A stretch of 7,860 bases of DNA from NCBI GenBank assembly GCA_013140875.1, contig JABFSB010000272.1:1-7860 (forward strand). Direction: 5' to 3'. Every line of letters begins with the position of its first letter. The stretch's first letter is position 1. Origin of the DNA: Acidobacteriota bacterium (GTDB taxonomy: Bacteria; Acidobacteriota; Blastocatellia; Pyrinomonadales; Pyrinomonadaceae). The position numbers were made by a program, and so were the translations under genes. This document shows positions 1 to 5,502 of the stretch, piece after piece. The notes under the pieces are model-generated. The model was given only the letters and a program-made list of their open reading frames with translations, searched no databases and was not told where the DNA came from.

Positions 1-952
1 CTATCTCCCCGGGCGAGAGTGACGCGTTCGTTGCTGTATACTCGACGACCTTGCCGTCGGCTCCCTTCATGCGAACCCAGGGGATGTTCTGGAGTTTATC
101 GTCGGCAGCAACGAAAGTTACCTCATTCGCGATATTCATGTGCCAATGGATACCGCCGACCTGTCCGCCCTCCGCACTTCCGCCGCCAACCTTTATCAGC
201 ATTCGCGTTTGGTTCAAGGAACTCTTTTCGTCATACCCGTAATGGTTGAAAATCTTTAACTGATCGCCGTGAAACTTTTCCGACCAATGACACTTTTGGC
301 AAGTCTCGTTAGCCGAGCGCATGTTATAGACAGGCGTTTGGATCGGCTTGTTGTAGTCGTTGGTGATGACGCCGTATAACTGCCTCATTCCCGAAAACTT
401 AGAACGTACATACCACTCCGCGCCTCCGCCGACATGGCATTCAACGCATCTGACCTTGGCGTGCGGCGAGGCGTTGTAGGCAATGAATTCGGGCTTCATT
501 ACCGCGTGACAGGCCTGCCCGCAAAACGTCACCGACTCTGTGTACTCATATGCCCGGTAACTTCCAAAAGCACTCATAAACAGAAAAACAAAGGCGAGCA
601 CCAGAAAAACCAGGAATGTCCTACGGCGGCCAGAGTCATTTAGGTCGAGAATGGGATATCGGGCAACCAATCCGAGCGGATTCTTTCTTCGGCGCCTTCG
701 CTCTAGCAGAGCCCCGACGAAAGCTATAAAAAGCCCAAATACCAGTATGCTGGGTATGAATATGAACGTTATGAGATCCGTGTATGGATTCTCCGTTCCT
801 CCCGAAATTTCCATCAACACGAGCAGTACAATGCTCGTGAAACTGGCAGCAACGATCGCGATTCCGGCGAAACTTAAATAATTTCGCAACAGGCTCGGTG
901 CTTTTGTCGTCTTTTGGTCCGACTCAGAAGTTTCTGGTTTTTTTTCGCTCAT
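1..952 (-). CDS. NapC/NirT-type membrane multiheme cytochrome c (C-terminus cut off)
   Basis: Likely inner-membrane quinol dehydrogenase that passes electrons from the quinone pool to periplasmic cytochromes. The 317 visible residues are open to the window edge, so the C-terminus is missing. Three hydrophobic helices are seen at about residues 28-48, 62-83 and 113-130, with an Arg/Lys cluster at 85-90. The heme part follows: an unusual C-x3-CH at 144-149 (CGQACH, with Met152 just after), CVECH at 169-173 and CQKCH at 218-222. The segment GGIHWHMN (266-273) gives candidate His ligands. NapC/NrfH proteins usually have one N-terminal helix. Three helices before the hemes is closer to the Geobacter ImcH type, which has more than four hemes, so further motifs probably lie outside the window. 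The ATG at 952 is preceded by AAAGG (956-960) and by an in-frame stop, so the start is firm. It is the last visible gene of the minus-strand cytochrome cluster, 135 bases after the monoheme cytochrome. Family call is good; the partner is inferred. Confidence 0.88.
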   Translation of the reverse strand, partial: MSEKKPETSESDQKTTKAPSLLRNYLSFAGIAIVAASFTSIVLLVLMEISGGTENPYTDLITFIFIPSILVFGLFIAFVGALLERRRRRKNPLGLVARYPILDLNDSGRRRTFLVFLVLAFVFLFMSAFGSYRAYEYTESVTFCGQACHAVMKPEFIAYNASPHAKVRCVECHVGGGAEWYVRSKFSGMRQLYGVITNDYNKPIQTPVYNMRSANETCQKCHWSEKFHGDQLKIFNHYGYDEKSSLNQTRMLIKVGGGSAEGGQVGGIHWHMNIANEVTFVAADDKLQNIPWVRMKGADGKVVEYTATNASLSPGEI

Positions 953-1087
953 AAGCCTTTAGGTCTATCGGCAATGAGGTCCGCGTGCGGCAAGCCCGGA
1001 CCGCCACCGAGACTTTCGGCTCGAACGAGATCAAGAATCCTCGCTGCCGATGGCGATCCGGGCATTCCGGTTAAGTTGAGAACGCGG
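953..1087 (-). other. Non-coding gap with inverted repeats, possible structured leader
   Basis: No credible gene lies in these 135 bases between the monoheme cytochrome and the NapC/NirT-type gene. Inverted repeats suggest a folded leader in the minus-strand transcript. ATCGGCA (967-973) pairs with TGCCGAT (1045-1051). That pair encloses a 6-bp GC-rich stem, GGTCCG (978-983) with CGGACC (997-1002), and a small stem, CCGA (1007-1010) with TCGG (1016-1019). No U-run follows on the minus strand, so this is not a typical intrinsic terminator. It could be chance, an mRNA-processing structure or an attenuator. Confidence 0.3.
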
Positions 1088-1423
1088 TTAATTCTGAGGC
1101 GTTCTTAGCGTTTTCATATATTCGGCCAGTGCCTTTGCTTCCTCGGCTTTCATTCCCTTCGCTTCAAAAGCGGGCATATACGGTGGCTTTTCGCCTTTCT
1201 TGCCCTTTAATATGGTCTCTATGTGTTCTTCGTCCTTTTTTGCCGGATCGAAAAACTTCTCGGCTTTCGGCGAATGGCACATTACACATTGTGCTTTGTA
1301 AGTAGATGCCGTGTCGGCCGCCGCTACCGGATAGGCAACGGAATCAGGCTTGAACCCAATGACTGCCAGGACTGACAATATAAAAATTGCTGTGGTGATT
1401 AATTTTATTCTACTGACCGTCAT
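1088..1423 (-). CDS. Small periplasmic monoheme cytochrome c (class I)
   Basis: Small soluble or membrane-tethered electron shuttle of 111 residues. A signal peptide or anchor covers about residues 1-36, with a basic start, a hydrophobic run at 8-23 and an AAA-type possible cleavage region near 34-36. The single heme motif CVMCH is at 46-50, close to the mature N-terminus as in class I cytochromes c. Met83 in the PPYMPAF segment is the likely distal ligand. The C-terminal helix (AEEAKALAEYMKTLR, 93-107) is typical of the cytochrome c fold. The start at 1423 is chosen because GGGAG (1431-1435) sits 7 bases upstream and a signal peptide begins there; the reading frame stays open further upstream, but that stretch is not protein-like. 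It lies between the nonaheme genes and the NapC/NirT-type gene, which fits a carrier role between them. The exact partner is not shown by the sequence. Confidence 0.9.
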   Translation of the reverse strand: MTVSRIKLITTAIFILSVLAVIGFKPDSVAYPVAAADTASTYKAQCVMCHSPKAEKFFDPAKKDEEHIETILKGKKGEKPPYMPAFEAKGMKAEEAKALAEYMKTLRTPQN

Positions 1424-1430
1424 ATCGTGA

Positions 1431-1435
1431 CTCCC
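1431..1435 (-). promoter_or_regulatory. Ribosome binding site of the monoheme cytochrome
   Basis: GGGAG on the minus strand lies 7 bases before the ATG at 1423. It is the clearest Shine-Dalgarno sequence in the cytochrome cluster. It fixes the start against a reading frame that runs open about 100 codons further upstream. Confidence 0.6.
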
Positions 1436-1619
1436 TGAACGAATATCTCTTTGACATCGACGCTCCGTTTTCGGATTCGTCGTCTCTCTCATCTGCAACG
1501 CAGGTGCCAGGCCAAAGAAGCGAGAAACTCTTTTATTTAAGTAGCTTATGACTTCGGCCAGACCGTTTGGCCCGTAAAGATATTCGCGAAACTCGACGTG
1601 GGTGCGAATTATTCCACGG
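1436..1619 (-). other. Non-coding spacer between nonaheme B and the monoheme cytochrome
   Basis: Nearly 200 bases without a supportable gene. The stretch holds a small hairpin, GGCCA (1556-1560) with TGGCC (1568-1572) and a 7-base loop, and a long-range 9-bp inverted repeat, CGAATATCT (1440-1448) with AGATATTCG (1578-1586). No T-run follows the hairpin on either strand, so a terminator is not supported. I see no convincing -35/-10 pair. The gap is long enough to hold a separate promoter for the monoheme cytochrome, but this is unproven. Confidence 0.3.
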
Positions 1620-2468
1620 CTAAAACTTGAACGATGTTCCCTGATGACAGCGTTTACAATCCGAAAAATCTTTTCCGCCAAAAGCCCGTTTGTTGTCGTG
1701 ACAGGTCGCGCAGCTCTGCACTCCGCTCCTTGCAAAATGCATTGACGCCGCCGGTGACAAAACCTGGCGCCCGCGCGGTCTTCCTGCCTGCACGATATGA
1801 CAACTGCCGCAGTTCAGGTTTCCTACGGTTCGATGTTCAGCGTGGCTGAAGTTCTTGGCAAATGCCGCTGCAAAATCCGAATTTCTGGTCGGACGGCCCC
1901 GCTGATGACAGGTCTGACATGAGCCGATGTTTCGCCCGCCGACCTCGGTTCTCGGTCCATGACACTGGTAACAAGCAACGTGAGCGCCGACGCCCGAAGG
2001 TATCGATAATGCAACGCCACGCCTCGAAGGTTTGTGGCAGGTTGCGCAATTCGCCTCCCGAAGATGGAGTGCGTGGTCGAAGCGAACATTAAAGCTCCTC
2101 AACCCGGGAAAACGCTTTACGGCTCCGGTATTCGTATGACAGACTGTACATATCCGGCTGCCGTTATCGGCAAACTGCCGCACGTGGCATCCGGCGCACG
2201 GCAAATGGCCCGAAACCCTCGGCGTCGCGGAGTCGTCATCCCGCTTATGACACAACAAACACGGCATGCGCGCGTGCATCGGATTGTCATGCTGGAAACG
2301 AGAAAAGTCTTGAACGGCGCCCGGCGTTTCATTGAAAATCGACCTGACCGGTGAATCCATAAGGGCTTCCGCCCTTGAGGCGATTGCAATCGCGGCTGCA
2401 AGTATGATGCCGGTCTCGATCAACTTAATCATCCGACACCATCTCTCGTTTTTCACACGGTCGGTCAT
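1620..2468 (-). CDS. Nonaheme cytochrome B: three tandem c7-type triheme modules
   Basis: Periplasmic electron conduit of 282 residues with nine CxxCH motifs, at residues 70, 91, 107, 141, 166, 184, 220, 253 and 271 (first Cys). They fall into three modules: about 58-111, 130-188 and 207-275. Each opens with F-x-H-(2-4)-H (H60/H65, H132/H135, H209/H212), has one more His before its second heme (H88, H163, H244), and carries three hemes. This is the layout of triheme cytochrome c7 (PpcA). The protein has exactly nine non-motif His, so every heme could be bis-His. No CxxCK or other catalytic-heme motif is seen. The signal peptide hydrophobic run is about 18-31, ending near SRAEA. An alternative ATG at 2432 would give a more usual signal peptide (MIKLIETG...). 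Neither start has a strong ribosome site. It follows nonaheme A by 16 bases and is surely cotranscribed with it. Function as a wire or buffer is inferred. Confidence 0.9.
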   Translation of the reverse strand: MTDRVKNERWCRMIKLIETGIILAAAIAIASRAEALMDSPVRSIFNETPGAVQDFSRFQHDNPMHARMPCLLCHKRDDDSATPRVSGHLPCAGCHVRQFADNGSRICTVCHTNTGAVKRFPGLRSFNVRFDHALHLREANCATCHKPSRRGVALSIPSGVGAHVACYQCHGPRTEVGGRNIGSCQTCHQRGRPTRNSDFAAAFAKNFSHAEHRTVGNLNCGSCHIVQAGRPRGRQVLSPAASMHFARSGVQSCATCHDNKRAFGGKDFSDCKRCHQGTSFKF

Positions 2469-2484
2469 CGTTCAACTTGTCGAT

Positions 2485-3741
2485 TCACTTGGTCCCGGCA
2501 ACAGCCTTAGTGTGCGATTCCGGGATCGGTGATCTTCCGAATGTGATGTGACACTTTACGCACTGAAAACCGGAATTGGCCTTTCTCGAATCGACTTCAA
2601 AATTCAATGCTCCGCCATCTTCCGATGTTGCCGTCACATGACATGCCGCGCATGATGAAATTCTTACTCCAGTGGTATTAGGATCGGCTGTATTCATTGC
2701 CGCAACGTTGTGGCAAGCCGAACAAGCCAACTCCGCATGACTGAACCACTCATGCCTGAACGTCGCTGAAGAGTTCCTGCGACGCCACGACGTAATCATA
2801 ATTTTGTCGTCGATTCCCATCATCGCCGGGAGTTTCGGATCGAAGTCGGTCGGCGGACCGTTCATTTTTAGCTTGTGACAGGCAGCACAGTTGTCTGGGG
2901 CAGGCAGAATACCCGTGTCGGCCGAATGACACGTAAAACAAGTTGCGTGTCCTACCGGAGCAGTCTTAAATGTGCCTTTTTTAACCCAAAACCCGTCGCC
3001 GTTATCAGGCGACGGTCGCGTCGCGTACTCTTCATCCGATTTGTCCTGCGGTTTGTAGGTCTGATGGCAAACCGAGCAGCTTTCGTCGCCCGTAACCAAC
3101 CGGCGTGGACGCCAGGCCGCATTTGCAAAAGTGTCTCGTCGTCGCCCCTCTCTCGAAACGATATCTATATGCGTGTCATGCGGAAAACCAACTGCGAAAT
3201 CGGAGATCGCGGTCTTTCCTTTGGCGGTTGCGTCGAAGATCGCGCGCGGGTTTGGAAAAGGATGCCTCGGACCGCCGCGAGGTGAGGGAATCACGTGACA
3301 GATGCTGCAAATCGCGGGTTTCGCACCTTTAAAAAACTGCTGCATATGGCAGTCAAGGCACGATTCGTGTTTCGGATATTCGGTTATGTCCGGAAACGCG
3401 TTGCCCGCGGCTCGCACTTTTTGCCAATTTGCCGATGGGAATTTATGACAAGTGCTGCAGTTTAGTCGGTGTGCCTTCTCATCATGCGGAAACTGCGAGT
3501 ATCTTTTGGTACGCGCGGTTAGACCATGTCTTGCAGGAAGAGGTGTCGGTATCGCCATAGATGGTCGCTGATATGCTCCTGAAACCGATTTCGTATGGCT
3601 TAGGCCGAAGAACAAAGCGGCAAAAAACAGAACAAGCATGACGGTGACGGTGCGAAGTTCTGAAAATTTAGTTTGTCCACACCTGCTCATGGTCGGAGAT
3701 CGAACGAACCCGAAACACTTTTTCATTACATTTTTACGCAT
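2485..3741 (-). CDS. Nonaheme cytochrome A: three tandem c7-type triheme modules
   Basis: Exported multiheme electron carrier, 418 residues from the ATG at 3741, with nine CxxCH motifs at residues 95, 128, 145, 222, 268, 285, 340, 364 and 394 (first Cys). They form three modules: about 84-149, 186-289 and 328-398. Each starts F-P/R-H...H (H86/H91, H188/H191, H330/H335), as in cytochrome c7. A His precedes the second heme in modules 1 and 2 (H125, H265) but not in module 3. It is longer than nonaheme B because of larger loops between hemes, for example around 228-265 and 290-327. The signal or anchor helix is about residues 31-48 (VTVMLVLFFAALFFGL). The start is uncertain: GTG 3747, ATG 3741 (AGAG 7 bases upstream) or ATG 3690. 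The last gives the most normal signal peptide and best fits the operator at 3757-3774. It is the first gene of the minus-strand cluster. Confidence 0.88.
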   Translation of the reverse strand: MRKNVMKKCFGFVRSPTMSRCGQTKFSELRTVTVMLVLFFAALFFGLSHTKSVSGAYQRPSMAIPTPLPARHGLTARTKRYSQFPHDEKAHRLNCSTCHKFPSANWQKVRAAGNAFPDITEYPKHESCLDCHMQQFFKGAKPAICSICHVIPSPRGGPRHPFPNPRAIFDATAKGKTAISDFAVGFPHDTHIDIVSREGRRRDTFANAAWRPRRLVTGDESCSVCHQTYKPQDKSDEEYATRPSPDNGDGFWVKKGTFKTAPVGHATCFTCHSADTGILPAPDNCAACHKLKMNGPPTDFDPKLPAMMGIDDKIMITSWRRRNSSATFRHEWFSHAELACSACHNVAAMNTADPNTTGVRISSCAACHVTATSEDGGALNFEVDSRKANSGFQCVKCHITFGRSPIPESHTKAVAGTK

Positions 3742-3756
3742 TGTCACGCTCTGGGT

Positions 3757-3774
3757 ATGTGACGAGCGTCACAT
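3757..3774. promoter_or_regulatory. Crp/Fnr-family operator palindrome
   Basis: ATGTGACG-AG-CGTCACAT is a perfect 8-bp inverted repeat with a 2-base centre. It contains TGTGA-N6-TCACA, the consensus bound by Crp-type regulators, and also used by relatives such as HcpR. It lies at the head of the minus-strand cytochrome cluster. If it activates from a centre 41.5 bases upstream of transcription start, the start would fall near 3724, with TAAAAA (3736-3731, minus strand) as a weak -10. It is about 220 bases from the ccsB start, so control of the divergent operon is less likely. The motif is seen directly; the regulator is unknown. Confidence 0.7.
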
Positions 3775-3984
3775 CCGGCACATGACCGACTTGATTGTCT
3801 TCTCGTGAAATATTCCGCGGCCAAAGCGAGAGGTTATTCGCACTTTCGAGAGAGTAGGCCGGAAACCAATCGACTCACGATCCGTCGAGTTTTCTAATCT
3901 TTACAACATTTTTACAGCTTTCTTGACCGTCTGACTCCTGGGCATCGCAATTGCAAAGTCATACAGGCAAGTCTAAAAAGGTCT
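3775..3984. promoter_or_regulatory. Divergent intergenic region, promoter area for ccsB
   Basis: Gene-free stretch between the two divergent operons. An AT-rich part (about 3890-3920) has TTTACA at 3900-3905 and 3911-3916, 11 bases apart. The 10-mer ACATTTTTAC at 3906-3915 recurs at 3728-3737. GCAATTGC at 3947-3954 is a small palindrome. TTGACC (3923-3928) could be a -35 for ccsB but has no good -10 at the right distance. AAAAAGG (3975-3981) is the ribosome site of ccsB. A promoter must be here, but I cannot place it firmly. Confidence 0.4.
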
Positions 3985-5502
3985 ATGTCAGGGGTCGAAG
4001 AAACTATACGCGAAATACCGACAGGATCTCCGTCGATAAAGAACGGACGACACGCTTTCGTGCCGCGATTTTTGAAGGCGCTTTGCTCGGTTCGATTCGG
4101 TGTCGGGATCCTTGTCGCACTGGGATTGGCGTGCCTGATCGGTATGCTGATAATGCAGCAAAACGTCGATGGATTTGACAGGTATTACGCGACGTTAACG
4201 CCCTCACAGCGGCTGGTTTATGGTTCACTTGGTTTTTTCGACATTTATCATGCGTGGTACTTCAACGCTCTTCTTGCTGTTCTTTCGTTGAATATTGTTC
4301 TGGCATCGATCGATAGGTTTCCGAAGATCTGGACATTTGTCTCAAAACCGAGTCTGACCGTGCCGATGCGCTGGCTTCGCGACCAGAGAGCAAGCGATTC
4401 CATCTCGATCCCCGGTGAAACGGAAAACGTCGCAAGTCGCATAGTCTCGAAGATGAAGAAAGCAGGATGGAGAACACCGGTCATAAATGAAAAGAATGGG
4501 AAGACTTTCGTTTTTGCACAATCGGGGCTCTGGAACCGGTTTTCCTTCCTTGCAGTTCACGTGGCACTCCTGACGATTTTTCTTGGTGCGTTCCTAACTG
4601 CTCAGATGGGATCGACAGGACAGATGCCCCTGATGCCGGGCGAAAGCTCGAATCTTATACAAGATACAGTTGTTGAACTGGACAGGACCAGCGAGATCAC
4701 AAAAAAACTGCCGTTTGAAGTGACCTGCACCGACATACAGCAGATGCTTATTAAGAAAGATGGTCCGATCACCGTCGGCAATACAATAGATTGGCTTACC
4801 TATTTTCAGATAAAGGATGAAACCGGCACGCACGATGGTTTTGTCCAGATGAATCGACCATTCGATTACCGCGGCTACCGATTTTTTCAGGCGAGCTTCA
4901 CACCGGTCGGCCGTGCCCGAAACATAACGGTTCGCCTGATTCCCGAATCAGGCAGTCCGGCCGAAGAAATCTCGATTCCGCGTGACGGGGTTACAACACT
5001 GCCTGATGGCAAACGAATACGGTTCTCCGAATTCCGCGGAAATTTCAGTATCGGGAAAGAAGACCCTAGTGAGGACACAAGCTCCTACCCGAATCCAGGA
5101 GCCATTCTTCAGGTAATAACTCCGGGGAACCCGCCGCAGACGGCTTACGCATTCGGCCCGCAGATGGCGAATTTGCCCGTCGCGAAAAAGCCTGTCGCCG
5201 GTTACACGTTTCAGCTGGTGGATTTTGAAAAAGCTTCCGACCGTCACGTTCTGGCGATCCAACGCGATCCGGGATCGAATGTCGTCTATGCGGGTTTTGT
5301 GATGCTTTTTGTCACTCTCGTAGGCGTTTTCTTTTTTTCGCATCAACGCGTCTGGGCGGCCATTGAAAAACCCGAGAGTAACGGCGAACTTGCCGTTACC
5401 CTCGCCGGAAACGTTAACCGCAACCAAAATTCATTCAACGAAAAATTCAGGGCTTTTACGGAAAGTTTGAAAGGTCCGGAAGCACGGAGCAAAAGTTTAT
5501 GA
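3985..5502 (+). CDS. ccsB: System II cytochrome c biogenesis protein CcsB (ResB family)
   Basis: One half of the System II heme exporter and cytochrome c synthase, working with CcsA to move heme out and join it to CxxCH motifs of apocytochromes. 505 residues, within the usual ResB range. Membrane helices lie at about 37-57, 88-108, 186-206 and 433-451, with a large periplasmic domain (about 208-430) between the last two, the standard ResB plan. Family signatures include NRPFDYRGYRFFQASF (290-305) and DPGSNVVYAGF (428-438), followed by FFFSHQRVWA. His89 (IYHAWYF, start of helix 2) and His192 (helix 3) are candidate membrane heme ligands. The ATG has AAAAAGG three bases upstream. It opens the plus-strand operon, and its stop overlaps the ccsA start in ATGA. 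It is divergent from the cytochrome genes, which are its obvious clients. A hydrophilic tail of about 50 residues follows the last helix. Confidence 0.94.
   Translation: MSGVEETIREIPTGSPSIKNGRHAFVPRFLKALCSVRFGVGILVALGLACLIGMLIMQQNVDGFDRYYATLTPSQRLVYGSLGFFDIYHAWYFNALLAVLSLNIVLASIDRFPKIWTFVSKPSLTVPMRWLRDQRASDSISIPGETENVASRIVSKMKKAGWRTPVINEKNGKTFVFAQSGLWNRFSFLAVHVALLTIFLGAFLTAQMGSTGQMPLMPGESSNLIQDTVVELDRTSEITKKLPFEVTCTDIQQMLIKKDGPITVGNTIDWLTYFQIKDETGTHDGFVQMNRPFDYRGYRFFQASFTPVGRARNITVRLIPESGSPAEEISIPRDGVTTLPDGKRIRFSEFRGNFSIGKEDPSEDTSSYPNPGAILQVITPGNPPQTAYAFGPQMANLPVAKKPVAGYTFQLVDFEKASDRHVLAIQRDPGSNVVYAGFVMLFVTLVGVFFFSHQRVWAAIEKPESNGELAVTLAGNVNRNQNSFNEKFRAFTESLKGPEARSKSL

Noticed and set aside
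19..881. Plus-strand reading frames across the left end
   Set aside because: The minus-strand NapC/NirT-type frame explains the whole stretch with helices and heme motifs. The opposite frames are low-complexity and featureless.
1556..1572. Hairpin as an intrinsic terminator after nonaheme B
   Set aside because: The stem is only 5 bp and no T-run follows on either strand.
1424..1735. N-terminal extension of the monoheme cytochrome (about 104 codons without a stop)
   Set aside because: It overlaps nonaheme B in another frame, has no recognisable protein character, and the ATG at 1423 has a good ribosome site and begins a signal peptide.
1862..2354. Plus-strand reading frames opposite nonaheme B
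   Set aside because: They are shadows of the repeated CxxCH coding pattern on the other strand, with no family features or ribosome sites.
2538..2556. TGTGA-like sequence near 2540
   Set aside because: It lies inside the coding sequence for the last heme motif of nonaheme A, and no symmetric partner is present.
1620..3400. Repeated short TGTCA/TGACA strings resembling an array
   Set aside because: They are codons for CxxCH on the opposite strand with irregular spacing, and there are no conserved repeat-spacer units.
1620..3741. Nitrite reductase (NrfA) or hydroxylamine oxidoreductase identity for the nonaheme proteins
   Set aside because: No CxxCK catalytic heme and no NrfA or HAO layout. 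The regular triheme repeats and spare His fit electron-transfer c7 polymers better.
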